Assembly: GCA_032622095.1 (NCBI GenBank)
Contig: CP136062.1
Span: forward strand, 163,862,875-163,926,874
Origin: Siphonodentalium dalli
Taxonomy: Eukaryota; Mollusca; Scaphopoda; Gadilida; Siphonodentaliidae
Reading direction: 5' to 3'
DNA length: 64,000 nucleotides
Part shown: positions 12,901-23,082 of the stretch, one piece after another
How positions within the stretch are numbered: position 1 is the stretch's first letter
Layout of the letters: each line of letters starts with the position of its first letter
Notes under the pieces: model-generated
What the model was told of the DNA's origin: nothing
The model's input: the letters and a program-made list of their open reading frames with translations, nothing else
Databases searched by the model: none
Program-made: the position numbers and the translations under genes

Positions 12901-13462
12901 CCACGTGTTTGTAATGTGCACGCGCAAGTAGATCGGACTAGATGGTATTGTGACCATGCAACCCATTTCCACAGTACTACTCTTGTGCAATGTCAAAACG
13001 TGCAGCTGTATAACGCAAATTTATGCACTATGGAGATCCTTGATATGATTGTATCATTTCACAAAAATCCATACATTTATCATTTTATCCTATGCGCATG
13101 CGCGAAACAAATTGACTCAAATAAGAAACTGCGTGTGCCTTCCTCACATATGACAGAACACTGATTATGTATGCATATAAACCAAAAAGAGTGATCGAAA
13201 TGGTGTCTTCTACAATCCTGCGAACCGCGCAACAATGTAGAGCTTTTACCCGAATCGCTTCAAATAATGTACGTTTGTTGAATTCTGCGCTGTGCGCATG
13301 CGCATGTTTTTCTACCCCAACTAGTCGGCAACAAACTCATACACATGCACCCATGGCACTGCTGAAGTTCATTGGGATCATTTACATAGATATAAGTGGA
13401 TATACCAATGGTTATAACATGTATACACATGCTACATAGGTTTATGATGTCACTGAATGCTG

Positions 13463-13525
13463 CTGGCCGCTTTTGCGGCCAGTCGGGTGTATGAACGTTT
13501 TCTGGCTGGCCGCTTTTGCGGCCAG
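13463..13525. repeat. duplicated perfect hairpin CTGGCCGC-TTTT-GCGGCCAG
   Basis: The 20-bp perfect hairpin occurs at 13463-13482 and again at 13506-13525, each followed by TCGGGT. It is GC-rich within AT-rich DNA and lies directly inside the right end of the TTAA-flanked element, where subterminal repeats of transposase-binding type are often found. Confidence 0.8.
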
Positions 13526-13939
13526 TCGGGTTCAAAGGGTTAATACTGAGATCATATTTTGTTCAGTTCGTGGTGTGTTCAGGACGTCTAATAGGGCGGG
13601 GAGCAACAATTATTTTGTTCTGTATGATTATGTTAGTCTATATTATGTGTCGTTTAGAACAAATACTTCAGTTTCTCAAAGTCGATATGTGTTAATATAA
13701 AATTACATGTCATAAATAAAATATTGTGTTGTTGTAACTGGGGGTTTAATTGGAAACCTGAGGTCATCTAAAACCAGGCTCGTGGTGTCTACGGATCAGG
13801 TTTTCATCACACGAATAATGATTAGATGCTCATTAGAATAATTTAGAAAGGTCTGTCTTGTTATCATAAATATGTAGTTTTTCTACCAAATCGCGTCCGG
13901 GGGAGCGGTACCTAATTCCAATATCTTGAAAACCGTTGA

Positions 13940-14767
13940 CAATTTCTGTCAAATTCTTTCTACTTGTGATGTCCAGATAACTACTGAGCCATATGAACTA
14001 TATAGTTGGTCACGTATTGTTTATAACAAAGGTTTTAGTACTTAACATCGATGTTAATGCATGCAAACTTAACTGTTATCAATAAAATAATTGTTGTTGT
14101 TGTAACTGGGGGGTCTGAAAGCCTGAACACATCTGTAATCGATTAAACAGGCATCTCTGGACAACACTTTCAGTACAAGATTCATATTGGGTCCCATTCA
14201 GATCAATTCGAAAATGTTTGTAATGTCATTATAAAAAATATGTATTGTTTTCGACCAAAAACGTGTTTGGGGGAGGGGTAGCTAAAATCCAATATCTTGC
14301 AAACTGTTCAAAATTTGTGTTAACTTCTTTCTTCATATGCTTGACAGATAACTACTACACCATATGGACTAAATATTTAAATAGTATTACAATATCCGTT
14401 TGAATGATAATGTTCGAAAAATATAATTTTTTTGAAAAAGAGCGATTTTTCAACAAAAAATAAATGTTTCGGCTCCAAATGGCACGAAAATCCAAATTAA
14501 CCAACACTTCTTGCATATCAGGTACATATATGGTATGCTGTAGTCATTTTGACGCCTACAACGTGGGCTAATAACTTAGGACATAGCCGCAGGGCTCACT
14601 TTACCAAAATCATTCATTTCTGGGAAAAGTCACTGGTGGGTATCGTTCATCGTCGATGTGATAATAGCCACCACCAATTCCGTTATTTTTCACTATCATT
14701 TTCGTCTACAGTATATATTTCTCATTCAAAAAAAGTTGGTTTTAACTTGTTCTACCGTGGGTAGGGG
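13940..14767 (-). repeat. right terminal inverted repeat of giant element
   Basis: This is the inverted partner of 7031-7841. It ends CTACCGTGGGTAGGGG and is followed by TA. Similarity to the left repeat begins abruptly at CAATTTCTGTC (13940). Confidence 0.85.
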
Positions 14768-14769
14768 TA

Positions 14770-16284
14770 CCCGACGACTTTTGGCGTTTGCCCGCTGTAC
14801 TATATAGATAGCTTTTGTTCTCTTACCAATCATAAATATCGCATAAATGGCAGGTCATTGTCAAGATCGTATGCATGGTTAGTAAACAAAAGCCATGTTA
14901 TGATTTTGTAGAGTACGTAAAGAATGTGCGATATGCAGAACACAACAGAATTCCCACCATATTGTTTACAACATACTGATATAGCGCTCTCAAATAATCG
15001 CACTCAAGATTTCAGTGTTGAATGGGTCAACGTGAATCACTCTCCCAAAAAAAATTGCCACAGTGTTAAGTGTTTTTGCTCATCGGACACTCTTTACGTG
15101 CTGTATATAAACAAATGCTCAGCTCATACAAAGTTTGTTTTGTGGATAATATCACATTGATGCTATCATTATACTATAATATTAGTATATTCTTGAGGAA
15201 ATTCATAATTTGGTAACTTTTATTTCTAAATTAAAACCCTACAACTAAAGCCATCCATGCCTTTAATTATGATCTTTAGAATTCATGAAATATAACACAG
15301 GCAGGTTTTGGCACTGTTTTCAATCAACAAAACATAACTTCTGATGGGTCATTCTTTTCTTGGGGGCAAATATGCTGTAAATATGCTTGAGGCAATGAAG
15401 TTCCATGAAAAAACAAGATGGTGTCCATCGACCCCAAATTTAATCAATATCCCCCCTGGGCTTTTCAATATGGGTCGGTGTAAATTGCAGTCAAACTGAT
15501 ATCTCTTCATCACCTGTTGGTAGATCTCTAGTCTCACTGGTCAATCTTGTGAGTGATACATGCACATATACTTCTGCTATTTTATTTTATTTATTTTACA
15601 AAAGCTATTTGTATATTGGAGAGATTTTCATTTTAGTTCACAAGCATTCAAATTTTCAATTCGATTAATAAGTACTAATACCAATTACCATTTTCTTGTT
15701 CTAATGAAAAGCATTGCAAAAAAACTCAGGCAGGATTTGTAGTCGAAATGGTTATACCTGAGAACCAAACATATTTTATTTTTTTTGCCGAAGCAGACAG
15801 TGCTCATCAATTAGACGCCGACGAAGGTTTGAGATTCAATTCGATTCCAAATCCGTCGGGAGATTTGTTTATATTTTGAATGTTGGTTACACCAGTTATT
15901 TCCTTGTTTTATTTCGTGAAAATGAGCAGAATTAAGCATATTGCCACGTAAGATTCCACTCAATACCTGAACACATGGCAAACTTCATGAGTTAATGCAT
16001 TAGAGCAATAGAGTTATCGCGCTTGCGAAAAATACATTCGTTCCATCACCACAGTGCTGTGAAAACAATCTGGTGGTCACATTAAACAAGAAAACCATAG
16101 TCAGAAATGGTAATGCCACCAATATCATATTATTAGCCTTAAATATAAATTATAATACAAGTATACTATAAACTAGCTTTCAAATTTTATGTTGGAAATT
16201 TGCATACTTCCATGCATATTTCAAGTTTTCCCGTTTCCCGTGTTATACATTACTTTCTTCAAACTGTCTTCTTTATTACACAAG
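14770..16284. other. VPS4 intron, nothing assigned
   Basis: No family repeat or exon could be supported. A minus-strand frame at 15537-15349 and a short plus frame at ~15786-15880 (EADSAHQLDADEGLRFNS) look partly protein-like but lack convincing splice sites. Confidence 0.5.
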
Positions 16285-16860
16285 CTGATGGGCCCGACTT
16301 CGTCCGGGCTGTTTCCCATCTGATTTCCGGCGAAAGGCGCGATTTGACCTTGAATTGACTATTTCGAAAGTCAAGGTCAGGTCAGGGTCATGATTTGACC
16401 CGTCCAAAACATCCCCATCTCCAAAACACCCCTAGGTATAAAATTTCGTCGAAATCCGTCCGTTTTACCCCACTTGAACTTTAATTAACAATTTTGAAGG
16501 TCAAGGTAAGGCCGGAGTCATGATTTGACCCGTCCAAAACACTCCCCTGACAAAGGTATAAAATTTCGTCGAAATCCATCCGTTTTACCCGATTTGACCT
16601 TTGATTGACCACATTGAAGGTTATGGTCACGCCGAGGTCACGATTTGACCCGTTCAAAACACTCCCCGGACAAAAGTATTCCTAGGTATCAAATTTCGCC
16701 GAAATTCGTCCGTTTTACCCAAATTGACCTTGCATTGACAGTATAAAGGTCAAGGTCAGGTCGGGGTCACGATTTGACCCGTCCAAAACACTTCCCGGAC
16801 ACAAATACCCCTAAGTATCAAATTACGTTGAAATCTATGGAAAGCCGAAGAGGACATGTT
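16285..16860 (+). repeat. dispersed element with ~125-bp tandem units (GGTCAAGGTCA)
   Basis: It opens with GGGCCCGACTTCGTCCGGGC, resembling the head motif of the block at 56006. About four units follow, each with GATTTGACCCGTCCAAAAC (16391, 16521, 16640, 16770) and TCCGTCCGTTTTACCC, and with AAGGTCAAGGTCA blocks between them. Confidence 0.65.
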
Positions 16861-17299
16861 AGTTGCTAATTTCTAGATATACGACGCACGACTTGTCGCG
16901 GTATTTTAAAGGTGTTTCAAACTAGGAGATAGAAGTATTCTGCGTTTCAAATGGTGATGAATTATAGTATTTTATTCAAATTTTATGGCATAAATTGTTA
17001 TTATAACCGTATATACTATAAAAAAATGAATGACTCGAAAATTAAGTGGGCCTTTAAACAAAGTCACAATTGCAGTTAGACTCATCTCATATTCGTCTAT
17101 TCAGCGATATTCTGCTGCGCAGTTTGTTATAGCCTCCAGTATTTATTGAGCGTTATAGCCCCACTGTTATAATTCGCCTTTAGCAGGCGTACTCTTGCCT
17201 CAGATTATTGAGATATTAGGTCACACGTAATGACATTAAATCGCATGGAAACATAGCAATTGAGAGCTGCTTGGCGTGAATATGTAATGAGAAATAAGG

Positions 17300-18095
17300 T
17301 CATACATATGACATTAAACTCAAGAAAACCCGCGAAAACAAAACAAAATCACATTTAATGTTTTAGGTTATTTCCTTCATAAAAAGAATCTTCGTGATAA
17401 TGAACCCTCTCAATACTTTAGAATATAGAATTAACCTTAAAATAACAAAAACCTTCGGAATAGAGAACCTTCGGAATAACAAACCTTCGGATTGGTGAAG
17501 CTTCGGAATAGCGAACATTCAGAGAAATTTCGGAATAGTGGACCTTCGGGATATTGAACCTTCGGACTAGAGCAATGCCCCCCAATATTCATATTTTATG
17601 TCCAGAGTTCAAAGGTATGGGCCCATAAAATTCTAAATTTGGCCCTTAAAATATTGAACCCCAAATTGGAGCCCGCACAGAACAGCACTTAAGTCAATTG
17701 TACCTGTGTCATGTCCCAATGCTGGATGGTCCATATATACCACAACATTCATATTATATGCCAAGAATTCAAAGGTATGGGCCCACGTAATCACATTAAA
17801 TCTCAAGAAAACCCGAGAAAACAAAACAAAATCACATTTAATGTTCTAAGTCATTTCCTCCTGTATCTGTATCGGTATGCGCGCAGGATCAGTTTGGATG
17901 TGAGCGCACACTCCATAAAAAGAATTTTCGTGATAATGAACCCTCTCAATACTTTAGAATATAGAATTAACCTAAAAATAACAAAAACCTTCGGAATAGC
18001 GAACCTTCGGAATAGTGAACCTTCGAAATAGCAAGTATTCAGAATAGAGAACCTTCGGAATAGTGGACCTTCGGGATAGCGAACCTTCATAATAG
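17300..18095 (+). repeat. duplicated block with GAACCTTCGGAATAG minisatellites
   Basis: Two copies of a ~160-bp segment (GAAAACAAAACAAAATCACA, TGATAATGAACCCTCTCAAT) at 17310-17470 and 17805-18000 each run into an array of ~15-bp units GAACCTTCGGAATAG (about 8 units at 17445-17575 and 7 at 17980-18095). Between them is another duplicated ~60-bp motif, TTCAAAGGTATGGGCCCA. No gene is seen. Confidence 0.75.
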
Positions 18096-18342
18096 AAACA
18101 TGTCTCCACAATTACACCAGTGACGCCACGGTAAACACATGTGCTAATCTTTGTTGGACTATCGTAACTATCGGTACGATTTATACTCAAGTACGAAAAA
18201 CCATAATACATTCGCCCAGTGGATTTATCGATCGTCCGCTCGAACATGAAAAACTGTACACCAGCTTACACGACTGTGTGGCGTAATGATGCAGGCTGAC
18301 ACATGTCTATCGAGTATCATATCTATCCATTTCCTCAAACAG

Positions 18343-18439
18343 TATGATTACATTACTTAGAACGTTATATATTTGTCTCTGAAAATAGTTCTGAAGTTCA
18401 GACACAAAGAGATATAACGTTTTAAGTAATGTAATCATA
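18343..18439. repeat. 97-bp hairpin (small MITE)
   Basis: TATGATTACATTACTTAGAA and its inverse TTAAGTAATGTAATCATA form ~28-bp arms continuing through CGTTATAT, around a ~35-bp centre. There is no coding potential. Confidence 0.7.
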
Positions 18440-18801
18440 CAATTTGCACCAAAAATTACATTTCAGATCAAGTCAGCATGTATGAAACAGTGTAATGTCA
18501 AAATATGAATGCCGGTTATATCCCAAATCCCAGTCAGGATTGAAGAGTGCGACCGGTATGAGAATTCCAATGTACGTAAATTCAAAAAAAAATGTGATGG
18601 ATAAAACGTGTGTAGCCTTCATTGTCGGAAAACTTCTCTCGGTTCACTGTAATAACCAATTACTCAAAACTTCGAGATACGATTCAATGTGAAATACCTG
18701 ACCTGATTTGATTCAAGATTTGATTTGAGCTGCAAATGCCAGATTCATCAGATTCTATCAATACACGCAAACAGCAAGTGAAACTAAATAAAGTAGCATA
18801 C

Positions 18802-18889
18802 CCTCTTGAAATGTGTCGCGTTTTGAACTTTCCTGACTGGCTGCATGAGTGCATCTCGGACTACTATGTTGATATCGGCTCCAGAATAT
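18802..18889 (-). CDS. VPS4: VPS4 exon: small AAA subdomain
   Basis: The 88-bp exon encodes (G)[20 protein letters not shown], then V-Q-NATHFKR. The YSGAD sensor-2 region and the [10 protein letters not shown] helix are VPS4 hallmarks. Acceptor is TTTCAG|A and donor AGG|GTATGC. The phase joins exactly with the exons at 22382 and 6547. The plus strand also stays open across this exon, but that frame has no recognisable protein and is a shadow. A TA-flanked MITE (18958-19331) lies about 68 nt upstream of the acceptor on the coding strand. Confidence 0.95.
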
Positions 18890-18957
18890 CTGAAATCAGA
18901 CACAATCTTAATAAAACTACAGGTATGAATTATTAGTTAGAATGAAATTTTGAGGTA

Positions 18958-19331
18958 CCCCGCTCGACAAAACAAGTGTCCATTGGCACCGCGGTGTATT
19001 TGCCGTTCGGCCGCGGTGTCAGCGTTTCTAACTGCGGTTGAGCACTGCGGCCAAAAGCAAGTACACTGAAGCCGAACGGCAAGTACACCATGGCCGAAAG
19101 GCAACTACAACGCGGCCGAATGGCATGTGCACCGTGGTTAGATTTCTGGTTTGTATCATCTTTTTTCAGTTTAATGAACGTACACCGCAGCAACTACACC
19201 ATGGCCGAATGGCAAGTACACTGCGGACCAACTGTAGTTAGCCGGTGGAGCCGCAGTGTTGTTGCATTTCGGCCGCGGTGGCAATGCTAACCGCACCGTG
19301 GTTAAGTGGACACTTGTTTTGTCCAGCAGGG
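18958..19331. mobile_element. TA-flanked MITE with internal minisatellite
   Basis: Ends are CCCCGCTCGACAAAACAAGTG and the inverse ACACTTGTTTTGTCCAGCAGGG, each bordered by TA. The interior is repeated GGCCGAA-GGCAAGTACACCG units, more GC-rich than its surroundings. It lies ~68 nt before the acceptor of VPS4 exon 18889-18802 in transcript direction. Confidence 0.75.
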
Positions 19332-19402
19332 TATGTTGTAATCACAGGGAATGCCAAACTATAAATCTAAAGGTTATAGTTATGCCACCTCCTGATAGAC
19401 AA

Positions 19403-19821
19403 GCCTGCAAATAGTGTGTGTGATTTGCAGAATGAGGTCCCCATAGGGTGAATTTAGTGAGGCTATCAAGCATAATGGGCCAGCATCACTAAATTCACCC
19501 TCTGGGTACCTTATTCTGATTAGTCCTCAACTGCTATGGGAGACCTAGGATCAGATTGAAGTTCCCCAGTTGAAGTTGGTCATGGTCACTCATTAGTCAC
19601 CTCAATTATGCATTTTATCTTCTGCAATTATCAAATTAGGGGATATAGAAACTTCCCAGAAGGGAAAATGTAAGTAAAAACAATGTTAATTTAGGCCTAA
19701 ACAGAATGAGGTCCCCAGAGGGTGAATTTGGTGATAGCCCACTGAGTGGGATAGCATCACTAACATCACCCTCGGGGGGACCTCACTCTGAAAATGACAG
19801 ACACACTATTTGCAGGCTTGT
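19403..19821. mobile_element. TIR repeat family 'GAATGAGGTCCCC', full copy
   Basis: The ends are CAAGCCTGCAAATAGTGTGT and its inverse ...TATTTGCAGGCTTG. Just inside each end is a hairpin of AGAATGAGGTCCCCA-AGGGTGAATTT and its complement around a short loop. The ~200-bp centre includes GGGGATATAGAAACTTCCCA. Related copies are at 27338, 45690, 48067, 49864 and 52975. Confidence 0.75.
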
Positions 19822-20039
19822 GGCCAGGAGTTTTCATTCCACAATTTCCCATGTAATATTCAAAAAATAACACCATCTGCACACATGATTAGGTTGTACA
19901 ACAGAAATCAAATGAAAGTGGCAATGACACTGAAGCTCAACTTGGAGATGGGATAGTGTCATGCATTACACTCAATGGAGCAATTAGGAATGCAGAAAGT
20001 TGAAATGTTTAAGTAATACCAGAGGTCGACCTGAAGAGC

Positions 20040-20850
20040 CTTATGAAGTTTGGGATCAATTGGATGAAAAATGTTGGCTGTAGGGCCATGCCAAAGTATT
20101 TATTATCATGCAAAGAGTAAAATCCAATGATGGCTGCCAGCAGCAATGTTTTTCACTGAGAAATTTTCAAATTCAACAGCTTCCAACTAGAGTTGATCCT
20201 AAACATGCCTGTAAAATTTCGAAACAAGTCTCCAATAAATGTTGTTTGCAGAGCATGCTGATGAATTAAAATCCAAGATGGCTTCCATGTATTTTAACGA
20301 ATTTCAGAAAACAGATGGCTCTCATCCAAAGTTCACCCCAGATCAATATAAAGTTTAGTGACGATCATATGAGAGATGTGGCCTGTAGTATGTGCCGAAG
20401 GATTTGTGTCATGTAAAGAATAAAGAGTAATATCCAAGATGGCCACGGGCCTATGTTTTTTTTAACGAAATTTGGTTTGAAGATTGGTGATGATCGGATG
20501 AGATATGTGGCTTGTAGGGTGTGACAAAGGATTTAGTCATGCATAGATTAAAATCCAAGATGCCTGCTGGCGATCATTAAATTCAATAGCTCCCATCTGG
20601 ATGTGATCTTAACCATGCCTGTAAACAATTCTCCAATAAATATGGGCTGCAAGATTTCAGAGAAAATTGATGGTTCCCATCTGGAGTCAGAGGTCATGAT
20701 GGTTTCGTGATGAATGGATGATGGATGTGGCCTGTAGGAAATTGTTGACAGACACACAGATGGATGGGGACGGAAGACTGACGACAACCCATGACAATAG
20801 CTCAAAATTGACTTTGTCAAGTGGAGCTTAAATGTAGGCAAAAAATCGAA
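20040..20850 (+). repeat. dispersed repeat family 'ccaagatggc', plus orientation
   Basis: Repeated units contain AAATCCAAGATGGCTGCC-type, TTTTTAACGAAATTCAGA, GGTGATGATCGGATGAG, ATGTGGCCTGTAGG and AAGGATTTAGTCATGCA. The block ends with GACAACCCATGACAATAGCTC and TTGACTTTGTCAAGTGGAGC. Related blocks are at 33430-33715, 33860-34560 (inverted), 52920-52975 and 53222-53760. Confidence 0.7.
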
Positions 20851-21184
20851 ATAAAATCTTCAACACTCAGATAACCTGCAGTATACCGGTAGGTCTAGCG
20901 CTTTCGTTAATGTTTAACTTCATCATGACCGAGTTTGGCATGTGATTTTTGAGGATTTTGCTCGCCTTTTATAGAGTTTGTTATGGGTCTCCAATTTGAT
21001 TGGTCAGTGTAGAAGCTAAAATGTGTCTGTGATTTATCAGTTTGTTGGCAACTAGAACGAAAAATGCAAACAATGTAACAGGGCACTCCTTACCAAATTT
21101 CAATGAGATAAACCATGGCTGAGATATCTGTGTGGAAGAAAAAAATATTTCCAAATAAATGAAGAAGGATACTAAATTTTGTGA

Positions 21185-21390
21185 AAAACCTGTGCCAATG
21201 CAATATACATCAGAGACTCCCATAGGCAGCCTTGCATATATAAGAGAATGCGCCGGCTTACAATGTCATGGTAATTATTGTTAGCCAATTATTCTCTTAT
21301 ATATGTGAGGCTCCCCATGGGAGACTCGCATATATAAGAGAATGCATTGGCACAGGGTTTTCGCAAAATTTCGGGAAGCTCAGTAAATAA
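21185..21390. mobile_element. partial copy of palindromic TTAA-MITE family
   Basis: Two successive palindromes are built on GCATATATAAGAGAATGC and complements around CTCCCATAGG and CCCATGGGAG. They are followed by TTGGCACAGGG-TTTTCGCAAAATTTC as in the copy at 50750. Terminal TTAA sites are not evident. Confidence 0.55.
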
Positions 21391-21524
21391 AACTAACAAA
21401 AATTTGGAAACTGATTTTGAAGACAAGTTTGTATTAATATCTAGGAAAAATACACGAGAAACATCTGAAACGTCACAAATTTGATTAATAAGAGAGATTT
21501 TCAATTGAAAAATAATATATTTAA

Positions 21525-21880
21525 AGACATATTATGGACTTGTTCGGGTGCATGAAATTGATAAGTTAGTACTCAGGCGCTATGCCAATGTAGCATTCTA
21601 CTAACATTGCCGAAAATTTCAAAGAAATCGACCATACCATTCCATAGAAAACATCATCTGAACTATGCCCAATTGTAAATATTTACATCTCGATTCGGGA
21701 CGCAACTAACGGCGATAATCTAACACAAATGATTTCGCAATCGAGAGTCGTTGCATTTAATTAATGTATAAGAATAACGGTGTGTATATTCAATTTGGAT
21801 TACTATTCATAACAATTAACTATTTTGATCTCCCTACCAGAGTGTTTCACATCACTTTAACAGTATAATGTTCTAAAAAT
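21525..21880 (+). repeat. ~380-bp dispersed repeat, copy 1
   Basis: It contains AAAGACATATTATGGACTTG, GCTATGCCAA, CCATTCCATAGAAAACATC, TGTAAATATTTACATC, GATTCGGGACGCA and GAGTGTTTCACATCACTTTA. Copies 2 and 3 are at 44560-44955 (same strand) and 63095-63490 (opposite strand). Confidence 0.75.
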
Positions 21881-22044
21881 AGAGAAAGACCACATATTTA
21901 AAATTAATGTTTCAGAAATGAATAAGAATATATCGATTGAATTCAATGTGAAACATTGTTTTTGGGGTGAGTATCTTTGGTGTGAGTATTTTTGGGGTGA
22001 GTATTAAAATTCAATTATTGACAATTTGTTATGCAACTGATTAA

Positions 22045-22370
22045 CCCTTCCATGACTGGAGATTCCTGACATTTTGCCAAAACACTGTTCCAATGCAATC
22101 TCATATATATGCGATTCTATAGGGATATATAGGGAGCCACGAACATATAAGAGAATTCTTTGGCCTGACAATATTTACCTTGACCATATAAGTCAGTGCA
22201 TTATCTTATAAATGAGACTCACATATATAAGAGAATGCACTGGCACAGGATCTTTGGGGTGAAGGGGAAGATCACTCGATATTTTCGACCATCCCGGGAA
22301 TGAAAGTGCCCAACCACTCTCCACACAGGATCTTTAATGCTGCACCAGCACAGCTCCCATCATGAAAGGA
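22045..22370. mobile_element. TTAA-flanked MITE abutting a VPS4 splice donor
   Basis: It lies between TTAA at 22041-22044 and 22371-22374. Ends are CCCTTCCATGACTGG at left and CCATCATGAAAGGA at right. It contains the ATATAAGAGAATGCACTGGC palindromic core. Its right target site begins 8 nt into the intron after VPS4 exon 22513-22382. Confidence 0.75.
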
Positions 22371-22381
22371 TTAAATCTTAC

Positions 22382-22513
22382 CCTTCTGCTTTTAAACCAA
22401 GATCTCGGTATTGCTTTTCTGTAATTTCATTCTCTGTTGAACCCATATGTAGTTTAAACATTATACTCCTTGCTGGGGCTTCCGGAAGTGGAATATAAAT
22501 TCTTTTCTCAAAT
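22382..22513 (-). CDS. VPS4: VPS4 exon: end of large AAA subdomain
   Basis: The exon encodes [20 protein letters not shown], then [25 protein letters not shown], corresponding to the junction of the large and small AAA subdomains in VPS4. It is 132 bp with acceptor TTACAG|A and donor GG|GTAAGA. The donor is unusual in context: the TTAA target site of a MITE (22041-22374) starts only 8 nt into the intron, so the 5' splice site abuts transposon sequence. The exon itself is intact and in phase on both sides. Confidence 0.95.
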
Positions 22514-22659
22514 CTGTAAATACAAAATAAACAATACTTAAAAGCTGCAAGAAGAAGGTTTGAGCAAAGACAAAGGATAACACAAGAACATTGCTGGGGT
22601 GAATTCTAATTTGAAAAAAGGCCGAAATCATTTAAAAACATTTGGACTGAACTAGTGAA

Positions 22660-23082
22660 AAATAACCCAAACTAAAGTTATCATCTGGAAACCAAAACTG
22701 CTAATGGACGGACAGACGGACGACCAATCACATAATAAGCCATTTTTTTTTCAAACGGGCATATAAAAATTAAGTTTCTTTTTAATTGAATACGTGATTG
22801 GCAAGTGTTTGTTCTCAAAACATAATTGTTGATAACGAGGAATGTATAGATTTTATGGAAATATATTGGCCACATCTAGACATTTTTGACCAATAGTGGG
22901 ATTAAATTATCGACTTAGAATTTTCAATATTTGATGTTTCCGGATGATAATTTAATTAAAAACTTAATTAAAAAGAATCTTAATATTTATATGCCCGTTT
23001 AAAAAAATGTGATTGGTCTGTCCATCCGTCCCTCCGTTAGCAGTTTTGGTTTCCAGATGATAACTTTAGTTTAGGTTATTTT
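22660..23082. mobile_element. fold-back element with dispersed-repeat arms
   Basis: AACCCAAACTAAAGTTATCA at left is mirrored by TGATAACTTTAGTTTAGGTT at right. The arms of ~100 bp include GACGGACAGACGGACGACC and CATCCGTCCCTCCGTTAGC. The outer sequence belongs to the 'attttggtatgtgag' dispersed repeat. Confidence 0.65.

Larger units (their letters stand above)
11969..13539. mobile_element. 1.57-kb TTAA-flanked (piggyBac-like) non-autonomous element
   Basis: TTAA stands on both sides (11965-11968 and 13540-13543). The ends are inverted: CCCTTTGAACCC at left and GGGTTCAAAGGG at right. It sits exactly in the TTAA of a satellite unit (consensus CAGTTAATATTGAG), splitting it, which is strong proof of the insertion point. 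TTAA targets and CCC-type ends are characteristic of piggyBac. The interior has about 2.3 copies of a ~385-bp direct repeat (from ~12040, ~12415 and ~12800) and two perfect hairpins near the right end. No transposase is present. Confidence 0.8.
7031..14767. mobile_element. 7.7-kb element with ~820-bp terminal inverted repeats, TA-flanked
   Basis: The left end begins CCCCTACCCACGGTAGAACA and the right end is its reverse complement; each is bordered outside by TA (7029-7030 and 14768-14769). The inverted repeats cover 7031-7841 and 13940-14767 and are very similar over their whole length. Inside each is a second, more diverged copy of part of the repeat (7843-8490 left, 13720-13939 right). The core carries a LINE fragment, a ~190-bp tandem array and a TTAA-flanked insertion. 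No transposase frame was found, so it is non-autonomous. TA duplication suggests the IS630-Tc1-mariner group or a related TA-targeting family. It sits in the VPS4 intron 6547-18802. Confidence 0.8.

Noticed and set aside
13167-13535. Overlapping ~90-codon ORFs on both strands
   Set aside because: They lie inside the TTAA element and cross its hairpins; no motif on either strand.
18736-18936. Plus-strand 66-codon ORF that looks protein-like
   Set aside because: It is the complement of the VPS4 exon at 18889-18802; the minus strand gives YSGAD and [10 protein letters not shown] with correct splice sites.
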